A DNA stretch of 64,000 bases from Methylomonas montana (GTDB lineage: Bacteria; Pseudomonadota; Gammaproteobacteria; Methylococcales; Methylomonadaceae). Positions within the stretch are counted from its first letter, which is position 1, and each line of letters begins with the position of its first letter. The stretch is taken from positions 2,170,001 through 2,234,000 of the forward strand of contig NZ_CP129884.1 in assembly GCF_030490285.1 (NCBI RefSeq), written 5' to 3'. Shown here in pieces: positions 38,298-47,126 of the stretch. Under the pieces are notes generated by a model that saw nothing but the letters and a program-made list of their open reading frames with translations, did not search any database and was not told the DNA's origin. A program made the translations under genes and the position numbers.

Positions 38298-39085
38298 ATG
38301 TATCTTTCCGCATCTGAAAAACCAGGCCAATCTCCAGAAAGTTTGAGGGATTTTGAAGAGGAAAAACAGCGTTTCGACATCGCCAAAACCGAACATCAAA
38401 AACGACTGGCGCCACCGCCGCTTGGGGTTTTTCCTCTTGAGGTATTAAAAAGGGCCGGATTGACTACCGAGAGCAGAATTAATCGATCAACTCCTGCTCT
38501 TCTGCAGAGTGTTTTGGAACGCAGCCGAATATTGAGACCCTATATTGAAAAGAAATTAACCAGTATTAGAATCCCGAAAAATTTTATACATCACGAAATT
38601 GATAAAGTTTTCGAACATAGATTCGTTACTCTGCATAAAATAATAAACCCGATGGGGTCGCTCGCAGAAAAGGAATTAAAAGCAATTTACGGTTTTTATC
38701 ATGCGCCGACGCGAACAATCCATATGCGACCTAACGCCAATGTGGGTCATGCGCTGCATGAGGCCGTTCATAAATTTGCCTCGCCAGGATTTTAAATACC
38801 TTCGGTAAATTTCTAAATGAGGGCGTAACCCACTATTTCACAAATCTTGTCTTGCTTGAGCAAGGTCTTTCCGGATCGGATGCTTATGCCGAACAATTAA
38901 AATGCGCGAAACATTTGGTGCGTCTTTGTGGCCATGATCGAGTGGCGCAGGCCTATTTTCTCGGTCATTCGGCTCTGGCAACGGATATAGTCAGACTGCT
39001 GAATATCAACTTTCTTGACTTGTACAAGTTGAAAAATCAAGGCAGCGCTCTATGCATGAAAATAAATAAAATAAGGTTGCGTTAG
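38298..39085 (+). pseudogene. Second HExxH metallopeptidase, frameshifted
   Basis: Read across a frame change at about 38790-38793, this would be a roughly 262-residue zinc peptidase: VGHALHEAVHKFASPG, then in the shifted frame LNTFGKFLNEGVTHYFTN. Together these give the HExxH plus downstream NExxxH/Glu of gluzincin peptidases. As sequenced, a TAA at 38793-38795 stops translation right after the zinc helix; a single missing T in the TTTT run explains it. ATG 38298 is preferred because AGGGAG lies 7 bases upstream; an ATG at 38292 is too close. It may be a true pseudogene, an error, or phase-variable. Confidence 0.68.
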
Positions 39086-39166
39086 CGCGTTGTGTAAGTG
39101 ATTTCAATCATGGCGCCGGTCTAATTGCCGAGGGCTATTTTCTTTCTCAAACGATGGGGATAAAAA

Positions 39167-39520
39167 ATGGCCGTTGTTTTTGAGAAGACGCTAAATATCC
39201 TGGTTTTTGATCGGGATCGCCAATTACGCGAAGGTCTGAGAAATTTCTTGCTGACGTCAGGATATACGCGTGTCCACGTCATAATGTCGATCCGATCGGC
39301 ATTGCTCAAGTTGCGTCAGGAGCGGCTGGACGTGATCTTGCTGGGCGCATCGCCGCCGATACCGGCCGTTCGACGTTTGGCGAGAGTAGCGCAATACCGC
39401 CAGCCGGCGGCAAAAATCTTCCTGCTGGTCGCCGCCAGCGATCAGCCCAGTTTCATCGATGTACCGGACGGAGTCATTCTCAAGGAATACATGTATTCCA
39501 ATTTGTTGGAGTTGCTGTAA
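39167..39520 (+). CDS. Receiver-like protein lacking the phospho-acceptor Asp
   Basis: A 117-residue protein with a CheY-like fold: ILVFDRDRQLREGLRNFL at the start, a central strand LDVILLGASPPIP where receivers have LLD, and LLVAASD and DGVILKEY at the Thr/Lys positions. The Asp normally phosphorylated is Gly, so it is probably an atypical receiver used for protein contact. It lies before the sigma-54 regulator of the cluster and could modulate it. Confidence 0.65.
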   Translation: MAVVFEKTLNILVFDRDRQLREGLRNFLLTSGYTRVHVIMSIRSALLKLRQERLDVILLGASPPIPAVRRLARVAQYRQPAAKIFLLVAASDQPSFIDVPDGVILKEYMYSNLLELL

Positions 39521-39971
39521 GTTCCGAGGTGCGCTGTACAAATCCTCGCGTTCCAAAGCCCAGACTACAAAGTTGTTCCGCAGCGTTTTGCGTTGATATA
39601 TAGTGCGGCTTCACATGACAACTCAGGCGATAGGTTGCCGTTGGACGTCGAAACAGCGGGTCCAGGTGTGAAAAATTATCAATGATCCCAATGCAGTACC
39701 TCACTTGAAGAGCACTGACGCGTCTGTTGAAATGAATTAATTTTAACGTGAATCAGGGTTGAGTCTGAGCATTCGCTGTTTACCTATGTAGCGCCAGGGT
39801 TTGAAACCCGTGATAAATCGGCCGAGATTTGGCGAAAGGAACAGGGGAGCCTCGGTAAATTTTTGAAGCTTCGAGCGAACCGATCGCGGCGCTTCAAACC
39901 CTCTCTGGCATGTCTGCCGAGCCGAGTGCAAGTATCAACCACCAGGCACCTCGAACTCAGGGGAGGGTAGC
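39521..39971 (+). promoter_or_regulatory. Upstream region of the sigma-54 activator gene with palindromes
   Basis: There is no gene in these 451 bases. A near-perfect palindrome GGGTTTGAAACCC lies at 39797-39809, and TTCAAACCC at 39893-39901 repeats half of it in inverse orientation. Such sites could be binding sites for the adjacent activator (autoregulation). A GG-N10-GC match at 39757-39770 is too far from consensus to call a promoter. Confidence 0.4.
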
Positions 39972-41309
39972 ATGAGTAGTGGAACCGATCTTTACCAGAC
40001 GCTCTTTAACGCATTCCGCGAGTGTATCTTTATTGTCGACGTCGAGTCCGATCGTATTCTCGATGCGAATACACAGGCTTTACGTTTGACTGGTTTGCAA
40101 GCGGAGCAATTAAAAACCCTAAGCTGCAAGACATTTTTCCAGTTCCCGGAAAGGTGGCTCCCCACCTGCCAGAACTGGCCGACTTGCGCATGTTGTTCGG
40201 TCGCCAAAGCCGGCGGCACCATCAGCAGCTGTTTCGAGACTTTACCCATCGATTGTGCTACCGGGAGGTATCTGGTCCTGGTGTCGCGCGACTCCGGCGA
40301 TACGCCGACGTGGACATGTCCTCATGCGGAGGATGTTGATCATGGCTGGTCCGAGTTGAAGGACTTTCCAAACATTATCGGTCAGAGTGAAAAAGTCCGC
40401 GAAGTCTGCCGCCTGATCGGATCGGTGGCCAAAACCGATGCCACGGTTTTGATTCAGGGAGAAAGCGGCACTGGCAAGGAGGTGGTCGCCAACGCAATTC
40501 ATGTACACAGTCTGCGCGCCAAACATCCCTTCGTGAAAGTGAATTGCGCGGCGCTTTCCGAGACCCTGCTCGAAAGCGAATTATTCGGCCATGTCAGAGG
40601 TGCATTTACTGGCGCGATCCGTGACCGTTGCGGCCGTTTTAAGCAGGCTAATGGCGGCACGATACTGCTCGACGAGATCGGCTGCATGTCTCTGGCCGGA
40701 CAAGCCAAACTACTGCGCGTGTTGCAGGAACACGAATTCGAACCCGTCGGCAGCTCGATGACCGTGCCGGTCGATGTCAGGGTGCTGGCGGCGACCAATG
40801 TCGATCTTGCCGAGGCCGTGCAGCAGGGCAAGTTCCGCGAAGATCTTTATTACCGGCTAAACGTGTTCTCGATACCGCTTCCGCCACTAAGGGAGCGGAA
40901 AGAGGATATTTATTTACTGGTTCAGCACTTTCTTGATCAAAATAATGCGAACCTGGGTAAATCGATAAAGAGTATCGATCCCGGTACACACGCCTTGTTG
41001 ATGCAGTACGATTGGCCGGGCAATATCCGGGAGCTGGAAAATGTCGTGGAACACGCCGCGATCGTCGAGAAGAGTGCGCTGATACTGCCGGAAAGTTTGC
41101 CGAACAGCGTCACCAAATCCAGTCTTTCCAAAGACGATGCAAACGGCGGCGCCCTGAACGGATTGCGGGAAAAACTCAATGCGCTGGAAAAGCAGATTAT
41201 TCTGGATACCTTGCGTCAAACCAGGGGTGTGAAAAAAGACACCGCGACTTTGCTGGGCATAGACCCACGAAATTTGCCTTATCTGTTACGAAAGCATCGC
41301 GTCAACTGA
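39972..41309 (+). CDS. Sigma-54 enhancer-binding regulator with Cys-rich PAS-like sensor
   Basis: A 445-residue transcription activator. The N-terminal sensor (about 5-120) resembles PAS and has cysteines at 52, 66, 72, 74, 75, 87 and 95, unusual density pointing to a metal, Fe-S or redox signal. The AAA+ domain (about 135-370) has Walker A GESGTGKE, the sigma-54 contact loop GAFTGA and LLDEIGCMS. A Fis-type helix-turn-helix closes the protein (about 405-445). It has no receiver domain. It is the last gene between the pntB repeats and the likely activator of the promoter at 31124. Confidence 0.9.
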   Translation: MSSGTDLYQTLFNAFRECIFIVDVESDRILDANTQALRLTGLQAEQLKTLSCKTFFQFPERWLPTCQNWPTCACCSVAKAGGTISSCFETLPIDCATGRYLVLVSRDSGDTPTWTCPHAEDVDHGWSELKDFPNIIGQSEKVREVCRLIGSVAKTDATVLIQGESGTGKEVVANAIHVHSLRAKHPFVKVNCAALSETLLESELFGHVRGAFTGAIRDRCGRFKQANGGTILLDEIGCMSLAGQAKLLRVLQEHEFEPVGSSMTVPVDVRVLAATNVDLAEAVQQGKFREDLYYRLNVFSIPLPPLRERKEDIYLLVQHFLDQNNANLGKSIKSIDPGTHALLMQYDWPGNIRELENVVEHAAIVEKSALILPESLPNSVTKSSLSKDDANGGALNGLREKLNALEKQIILDTLRQTRGVKKDTATLLGIDPRNLPYLLRKHRVN

Positions 41310-41386
41310 GTCATGCCGTCGCCGGCGATAGCTTGTATGCAAATGCGGAGTGGCGAAAAACGCCCTGCGATTTGCAACGAAGTCTG

Positions 41387-41410
41387 GCCTGCCGCCAAGT
41401 GGCGGCAGGC
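41387..41410. terminator. Hairpin between the sigma-54 regulator and pntB
   Basis: A perfect 10-bp stem GCCTGCCGCC / GGCGGCAGGC around an AAGT loop, placed between convergent genes. No T-tract follows on either strand, so it may be a transcription or RNA-stability boundary rather than a textbook terminator. Confidence 0.55.
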
Positions 41411-41434
41411 TCCGGAACGATGTTAAAACCGCAC

Positions 41435-42826
41435 TCAGCCTTGCAAGGCTTTCAACAAGGCTTGCAGCCTGTCGTTGGCGTCGCCGAACAGCATCCGGGT
41501 GTTTTCGTGGACAAACAGCGGATTGCCGACGCCGGCATAACCCGAGGCCATGCTGCGTTTCAAGACGATGGTGGTGCCACTTTTCCAGCATTCCAGTACC
41601 GGCATGCCGGCGATCGGGCTGTTGGGATCGTCCAGGGCCGAGGGATTGACGATGTCGTTGGCGCCGATCACGATGGAGACGTCGGTATCGGCAAAGTCCT
41701 CATTAATTTCGTCCATCTCGAAGACGATGTCGTAAGGGACTTTGGCTTCCGCCAGCAGCACGTTCATATGGCCAGGCATCCGTCCGGCGACTGGGTGGAT
41801 CGCGAAGCGCACTTTCTTGCCTTGGCCGGTTAACAGCTTGGTGATCTCGTTAACGGTGTGCTGGGCTTGGGCCACGGCCATGCCGTAACCAGGGATGATG
41901 ACGATGTTTTTCGAGTCACGCAGCAGTTGCGCGGTTTCCTCGGCTTCGATCGGTTGCACCTCGCCTTCGATTTCCGCCGCTACACCGCCGCCGGTGCTGC
42001 CGAATCCGCCAGCGATCACGCTCAGGAAGTGCCGGTTCATCGCCCGGCACATGATGTAACTCAGAATCGCGCCGCTGCTACCGACCAAGGCACCGGTGAC
42101 GATCAACAAATCGTTGCTGAGCATGAAGCCGGTCGCCGCTGCCGCCCATCCCGAATAGCTGTTCAGCATCGACACCACGACCGGCATGTCGGCGCCGCCG
42201 ATCGCCATCACCATATGGATGCCGAACACCAGCGCGATACCGGTCATGATCAGCAGTGGCAGCAAGGCATCGCCGGATTCGGCCCCGGCCAGGAAGCGGT
42301 TACCTAGGATAATGGTGACGACCAACATCAGCAGGTTGAACCAGTGCCTAGCCGGCAACAGTACGGGTTTGCCGGTGATCTTGCCGCACAGTTTGCCGAA
42401 GGCGATCACCGAGCCGGAAAAGGTCACCGCGCCGATGAACACGCCAATGTAGATTTCCAGTTCGTGGATGGTCTTTTCGGCGCCAATCAAGGTCGAGGTG
42501 TGGTCCATAAAATTGGCGTAACCGACCAGTACTGCAGCCATACCGACCAGGCTATGCATCAGCGCCACCAGTTCCGGCATTTGCGTCATTTCCACCTTGG
42601 CGGCGGCGAAAGCGCCTATCGAACCGCCGATTAGTAATGCGGCGGCCAGGATCGCGTAAGCGGTGACGTTGCCGCTGAACACGGTGGCGATGATGGCAAT
42701 CGCCATGCCGACCATGCCGAAGTAGTTGCCGCGCCGGGCGGTTTCTTGCTGGCTGAGGCCGCTTAAACTCAAAATGAACAGAATCGATGCCGCGATATAC
42801 GACATTGTGACTAAACCTTGTGACAT
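41435..42826 (-). CDS. pntB: NAD(P) transhydrogenase β subunit
   Basis: A 463-residue membrane subunit that binds NADP(H) and couples hydride transfer to proton movement. About nine helices occupy residues 1-260; the C-terminal NADP domain (about 285-463) shows [33 protein letters not shown] and [10 protein letters not shown]. It follows pntA by 12 bases. Its last 58 codons are duplicated at 30559-30735. In methylotrophs this enzyme balances NADPH for assimilation. Confidence 0.95.
   Translation of the reverse strand: MSQGLVTMSYIAASILFILSLSGLSQQETARRGNYFGMVGMAIAIIATVFSGNVTAYAILAAALLIGGSIGAFAAAKVEMTQMPELVALMHSLVGMAAVLVGYANFMDHTSTLIGAEKTIHELEIYIGVFIGAVTFSGSVIAFGKLCGKITGKPVLLPARHWFNLLMLVVTIILGNRFLAGAESGDALLPLLIMTGIALVFGIHMVMAIGGADMPVVVSMLNSYSGWAAAATGFMLSNDLLIVTGALVGSSGAILSYIMCRAMNRHFLSVIAGGFGSTGGGVAAEIEGEVQPIEAEETAQLLRDSKNIVIIPGYGMAVAQAQHTVNEITKLLTGQGKKVRFAIHPVAGRMPGHMNVLLAEAKVPYDIVFEMDEINEDFADTDVSIVIGANDIVNPSALDDPNSPIAGMPVLECWKSGTTIVLKRSMASGYAGVGNPLFVHENTRMLFGDANDRLQALLKALQG
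41439..41611 (-). repeat. Right copy of the 173-bp pntB-derived direct repeat
   Basis: This is the end of the intact pntB coding region. It matches 30563-30735 in the same orientation with about 11 substitutions and no gaps, marking the right boundary of the sigma-54-linked cluster. Confidence 0.88.
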
Positions 42827-42837
42827 GAATATTCCCC

Positions 42838-44391
42838 TTATTTTCTGAACATTTCGAGCATGCGCCGAGTGACCAGAAAGCCGCCGGCGATGTTAATGGC
42901 GGCAATCAGAATCGCCAGTCCGGACAAGACCGTGACGATTTGATTGTCTGGCACCGAAATTTGCACCAGCGCGCCGATGACGATAATGCCGCTGATCGCG
43001 TTGGTGACGCTCATCAAGGGGGTATGCAGCGAGGCCGAGACGTTCCAGATCACCTGATAGCCGACGAAGCAGGCCAAGACAAAGACGGTGAAATGCTCCA
43101 AAAACGAGGCTGGAGCGACCGCACCCATGCCAAATAATGCCCCGCCGGCCAGCAGGATGGGCAGCCATTGCGACAGCGCGGATTTGGGTTTTTCCTTGCT
43201 GGGGCCCATGGCCGGCGCCTCGGTCAGCGGCTTGTGGCTACCGGTCAGTTTGGGCGGGGGAGGCGGCCAGGTGATCTTGCCTTCCTTGACTACCGTCGCG
43301 CCGCGAATCACTTCGTCGTCCATATTGACGTTCAATGTGCCGTCCTTATTTGGGCACAAGTCGGTCAGCAGATGGCGAAGGTTGGTGGCGTAAAGCTGGC
43401 TGGACTGGTTGGCCAGACGGCTGGGGAGGTTGGTGTAGCCAATGATGGTGACGTCGTGTTTGACGACGATCTGGTCTTTTTCGGTCAACGCGCAGTTGCC
43501 GCCTTGCTCGGCGGCCAGGTCGACGATCACGCTGCCGGGCTTCATCGATTTCACCATGCCGGCGGTGATCAGCTCTGGCGCGGGTTTGCCGGGAATCAGC
43601 GCGGTGGTGACGATGATGTCGACTTCCATCGCTTGGCGGGCGAATAAGGCCATCTCGGCTTCGATGAATTCCTTGGACATGGTCTTGGCATAACCGCCGC
43701 TGCCGGAGCCGTCTTCCTGGAAGTCCAGCATCAGGAATTCGGCGTCCATACTTTCGATTTGTTCTTTGACTTCCGGACGGGTATCGAAGGCGCGGACAAT
43801 GGCGCCCATGCTTTTTGCCGCGCCGATCGCGGCCAGACCGGCGACCCCGGCACCGATCACCAACACCTTGGCAGGCGGCACTTTACCGGCAGCGGTGATT
43901 TGGCCGGTGAAGAAGCGGCCGAAATGTTGCGCGGCTTCCACGATCGCCCGGTAGCCGGCGATATTGGCCATCGAGCTCAGCGCGTCCATTTTTTGCGCCC
44001 GCGACATGCGCGGCACGCTGTCCATCGCCAGTACCGTGGCTTGTTTGGCGGCCAGTTGCTGCATCAGGGCTTCGTTTTGCGCCGGCCAGATAAAACTGAT
44101 CAGATGCTGGCCGGGCTTCATTAATTCTATTTCGTCGATCGCCAGTTCCGGATGACTCTCCGGAACTCGGACCTTCATGACGATGTCGGCTTCCTGCCAT
44201 AAAGTTCTGGCCGAATCGACGATGGTGACGCCCACCTCGCGGTAAGCGTCGTCGGATATGTTGGCGGCATCGCCGGCACCGGTTTCCACGCAGACTTCAA
44301 AACCGAGTTTGATGATTTTTTCCGCCGCTTCGGGCGTGGTGGCGACGCGTTTTTCGCCGTCGTGAATTTCCTTCGGAACACCGATTTTCAT
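42838..44391 (-). CDS. pntA: NAD(P) transhydrogenase α subunit
   Basis: A 517-residue subunit carrying the NAD(H)-binding dI domain (1-385) and four C-terminal membrane helices (about 415-515), the fused single-chain form found in E. coli. The Rossmann fold has [17 protein letters not shown] and AFDTRPEV; the QDQ-type loop region and DLAAEQGGN are present. AGGAG sits 5 bases before ATG 44391. It is the first gene of pntAB. Confidence 0.95.
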   Translation of the reverse strand: MKIGVPKEIHDGEKRVATTPEAAEKIIKLGFEVCVETGAGDAANISDDAYREVGVTIVDSARTLWQEADIVMKVRVPESHPELAIDEIELMKPGQHLISFIWPAQNEALMQQLAAKQATVLAMDSVPRMSRAQKMDALSSMANIAGYRAIVEAAQHFGRFFTGQITAAGKVPPAKVLVIGAGVAGLAAIGAAKSMGAIVRAFDTRPEVKEQIESMDAEFLMLDFQEDGSGSGGYAKTMSKEFIEAEMALFARQAMEVDIIVTTALIPGKPAPELITAGMVKSMKPGSVIVDLAAEQGGNCALTEKDQIVVKHDVTIIGYTNLPSRLANQSSQLYATNLRHLLTDLCPNKDGTLNVNMDDEVIRGATVVKEGKITWPPPPPKLTGSHKPLTEAPAMGPSKEKPKSALSQWLPILLAGGALFGMGAVAPASFLEHFTVFVLACFVGYQVIWNVSASLHTPLMSVTNAISGIIVIGALVQISVPDNQIVTVLSGLAILIAAINIAGGFLVTRRMLEMFRK

Positions 44392-44565
44392 GATTTCTCC
44401 TATGGTTTGGAGCAATGAGCGAATTGTTTTTATTCTGAATTGTTCGTCGGTGCGAAAAACTCGCGGCCGAGAATAGGGGATTGAATCGGTTTTATCAATT
44501 GTTTTCTGTGGCGCTGGTCAATTACGTTAAAATCCTTACAACGGCTTATGTATAGAATATAAAGA

Positions 44566-45492
44566 ATGAAAATTTTGGTAGTTGACGATAGCGCTGCAAT
44601 AAGACAGCTAGTGACCGGATGCTTGACGCAGTTGGGGCATGACGTGGCTTATGCGGAAAACGGCGCCGAATCGTTGCAATATGTTGCGGATAATGATGTC
44701 GATTTAATCCTGATGGATGTCGAAATGCCCTATTTAAGCGGGATTGAGGCCACCAAGGCGATACGCGAGTTGAAAAAGGCCGATTGGTTTCCGATCATTT
44801 TCCTGACGGTCTATGACGACGATGAATCGTTTGTTAACGGTATATTGGCGGGCGGCGACGCTTATTTGCCGAAACCGATCAATCCGCTGAGGCTGCAATT
44901 CACCGTCATCGCGATGGAACGGATATACGTGATGCGGCAAAAACTGCAAAACACCCAACAGGAGTTGCAATCGGCCAATCGAGAACTGGAACGCCTGTCC
45001 CTACGCGATCAATTAACCGGGCTGGGCAACCGTCGTCATTTCGATAGTCATTTGACCATGCAGTTTGCCTTGTCAAGGCGCAATAAGGCGCCCTTGTCGC
45101 TGATCATTTGCGATGTAGACCATTTCAAAACCTATAACGATACCTATGGCCATCAGCAAGGCGACGCTTGCCTGGTGGAGGTGGCTAAAACCATCAACGA
45201 ACAGCTGGCGCGCACCAGTGATCTGATTTGCCGGTACGGCGGTGAGGAATTTATCGCGATTTTGCCGGAGACGCCGTTAAATGAGGCCCGCGCCTTGGCC
45301 GAAAAAATTCGCCAAGCGGTGTCCGATAAAGACATTTCCAGCACCTACACTGAAACGGGACGGGTGAGCTTGAGCCTGGGGGTAGCGACTTATGTCGGCC
45401 AATATAAGACGGCGCAACTGCTGATCGAGGCCGCCGATGCCGCGTTGTATAAGGCCAAGCAGAACGGCCGTAACCGGGTGGAAATCGATTAG
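44566..45492 (+). CDS. Response regulator diguanylate cyclase (REC-GGDEF)
   Basis: A 308-residue PleD/WspR-like protein: receiver (1-120) with LVVDDSAAIRQ and Asp in LILMDVEMPYLSG, a coiled-coil linker (about 122-145), and GGDEF (about 148-308) with RYGGEEFIAIL. Both the acceptor and catalytic residues look intact, so phosphorylation should raise cyclic-di-GMP. No cognate kinase is adjacent. It is followed 2 bases later by a nucleotidyltransferase-like gene. Confidence 0.92.
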   Translation: MKILVVDDSAAIRQLVTGCLTQLGHDVAYAENGAESLQYVADNDVDLILMDVEMPYLSGIEATKAIRELKKADWFPIIFLTVYDDDESFVNGILAGGDAYLPKPINPLRLQFTVIAMERIYVMRQKLQNTQQELQSANRELERLSLRDQLTGLGNRRHFDSHLTMQFALSRRNKAPLSLIICDVDHFKTYNDTYGHQQGDACLVEVAKTINEQLARTSDLICRYGGEEFIAILPETPLNEARALAEKIRQAVSDKDISSTYTETGRVSLSLGVATYVGQYKTAQLLIEAADAALYKAKQNGRNRVEID

Positions 45493-45494
45493 CG

Positions 45495-46421
45495 ATGTAT
45501 CAAGCCAAAGATTTCATCGAAACCAGGGATGGTTTGATTTTCGCGGTGGTGGCGAACGGCCTGGAGGAAGACAAGGCCTTATGTTTTCTGCGTTATGTCC
45601 ACACGGAAGGGCGCTGGCACAAGGTCGATACCGAGCAGGCTAACGATTTTCTTGGTCTGCATTATCCGCAATACCGACATTTTTCCACCGTACTCGACGC
45701 GCATTTGCATGCGGTGCCGGTCGCCGATATTGAATGCCATTACCAGCCTAGAAAAGTCTTACGGGGCTTGTTGGAAGGGGAGGCCAGCGATGCCGTGTTG
45801 ACGGATTTACAGCATTTATGCGGTTTGCTGAGTGGCAAGGGTCTGGAGTTGGATCAGGTAGGGGTGACAGGCTCGCTACTGGTCGGTTTGCAAAATCATG
45901 CTTCCGATATCGATCTGGTTTGTTACGACCGTAGCCAGTTCCACCACGCCCGCAACATCGTGCAAGGCTTGATCGCCGAAGACCGCTGCCAGGCCCTGAA
46001 CGACGACGATTGGCTATCTGCTTATCAGCGGCGCGCCTGTGATTTTGCCTTGGACGACTATATCTGGCATGAGCAGCGCAAATATAACAAGGCCATGATT
46101 AACCAGCGCAAGTTCGATCTATCGTTAACGATTGCAGCTCCCGATCAGGCGGAACAGTGCTATCGCAAACTAGGCCAGATAAAAATCGAGGTCGAGGTCG
46201 AGGACGATGAATACGGCTTCGATTACCCGGCCCGGTTTTCGCTCAAGCATCCGGACATTGACAGCATCGTCTGTTTTACCGCGACTTATTGCGGCCAGGC
46301 TAAAGCCGGCGAATGGGTGACGGTGGCGGGGCAGTTGGAGATCGATCAGAACGGTCGACGGCGGATTGTGGTGGGTTCCAACCGCGAGGCCATCGGCGAA
46401 TTCATCAAGGTAATACGGTGA
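45495..46421 (+). CDS. Nucleotidyltransferase-fold protein of unknown substrate
   Basis: A 308-residue protein. The core (about 125-165) has the polymerase-β-type nucleotidyltransferase signature GVTGSLLVGLQNHASDIDLV, with GS and D-x-D metal ligands. The N-terminal 100 residues and C-terminal β-rich region are not recognised. It lies between a diguanylate cyclase and a HAD phosphatase plus mptG, which hints at a role near methanopterin cofactor synthesis, though this is only context. The stop overlaps the next start (GTGA). Confidence 0.7.
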   Translation: MYQAKDFIETRDGLIFAVVANGLEEDKALCFLRYVHTEGRWHKVDTEQANDFLGLHYPQYRHFSTVLDAHLHAVPVADIECHYQPRKVLRGLLEGEASDAVLTDLQHLCGLLSGKGLELDQVGVTGSLLVGLQNHASDIDLVCYDRSQFHHARNIVQGLIAEDRCQALNDDDWLSAYQRRACDFALDDYIWHEQRKYNKAMINQRKFDLSLTIAAPDQAEQCYRKLGQIKIEVEVEDDEYGFDYPARFSLKHPDIDSIVCFTATYCGQAKAGEWVTVAGQLEIDQNGRRRIVVGSNREAIGEFIKVIR

Positions 46422-47095
46422 CCGAATGCCGGATTAGCGCCGTTATCTTTGACATGGACGGCTTGGTGCTCGATAGCGAGATTGGCTATGTTCATGCCTG
46501 GCGGCGGGCGGCAGCGGAAATGGATTGCGAACTTGCCGACGATTTTTGCCTATCCCTGTCCGGCATTCCCGGCCAACAAGTCAGTCAGCGGATACAGGCC
46601 TATTGCGGCAACGACTTTGATATCGACCGTTTCCAACACTTAAGCGGCAGTTATTGGACGGCATATGTCGAAAAATACGGCATAGCGGTAAAACCCGGTT
46701 TTTTCGCGTTGATGGCTGTGCTGCTTGAGCGCAGCTTGCCGTATTGCTTGGCGACTAACAGCCGCTTAGCGGCGGCGCAACGCTGTTTGGCGTTGGCCGG
46801 ATTACAGCAAACTTTTCCGCATATCGTGGCCGGCGACGCAGTTGCGGCCGCTAAGCCCGCGCCGGATATTTTCTGGCGGGCTGCCGCCGAATTGGCTTGC
46901 CCGATACAGGAATGTCTGGTGCTGGAGGATTCGCCAACCGGCGTCGCCGCGGCACTTGCCGCCGGGGCACCGTGTATTTTGGTGCCTTCGCTAAGGCCGG
47001 TCGATGCCTGGGCCGCCGAGCATGCCGATTATTTGATGGACGATCTGGGGCAAGTGGCCGATTTTATCTCGGCTCGGCCAGATCATCCGCTATAA
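46418..47095 (+). CDS. HAD-superfamily phosphatase (β-phosphoglucomutase-like)
   Basis: A 225-residue HAD hydrolase. Motif I is VIFDMDGLVLDSE with the nucleophile Asp; motif II is near LATNSRLA; motif III/IV is AAKPAPDIF and LVLEDSPTG. A helical cap sits between about 20 and 90. The start is GTG 46418, overlapping the previous stop; a longer open frame upstream has no sensible motif. It is 31 bases before mptG, so a phosphorylated pterin or sugar is one possible substrate. Confidence 0.85.
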   Translation: MTECRISAVIFDMDGLVLDSEIGYVHAWRRAAAEMDCELADDFCLSLSGIPGQQVSQRIQAYCGNDFDIDRFQHLSGSYWTAYVEKYGIAVKPGFFALMAVLLERSLPYCLATNSRLAAAQRCLALAGLQQTFPHIVAGDAVAAAKPAPDIFWRAAAELACPIQECLVLEDSPTGVAAALAAGAPCILVPSLRPVDAWAAEHADYLMDDLGQVADFISARPDHPL

Positions 47096-47126
47096 TGCCG
47101 GCTCATTTTTCTCTGATGGAATCCAG

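Noticed and set aside
38785-38800. Programmed -1 frameshift in the metallopeptidase
   Set aside because: The in-frame heptamer A TTT TAA does not let the Phe tRNA re-pair in the -1 frame, and no strong downstream hairpin is evident; a lost T is simpler.
39757-39770. A second GG-N10-GC sigma-54-like site before the activator gene
   Set aside because: Flanking bases (AGGGTTG and GAGC) are far from TGGCACG and TTGC; chance matches to the bare dinucleotides are common.
30559-41611. Island as a classical integrative element with att sites
   Set aside because: No integrase, recombinase, tRNA or short att core is present, and the repeats are 173 bp and 6% diverged, which suits homologous recombination better.
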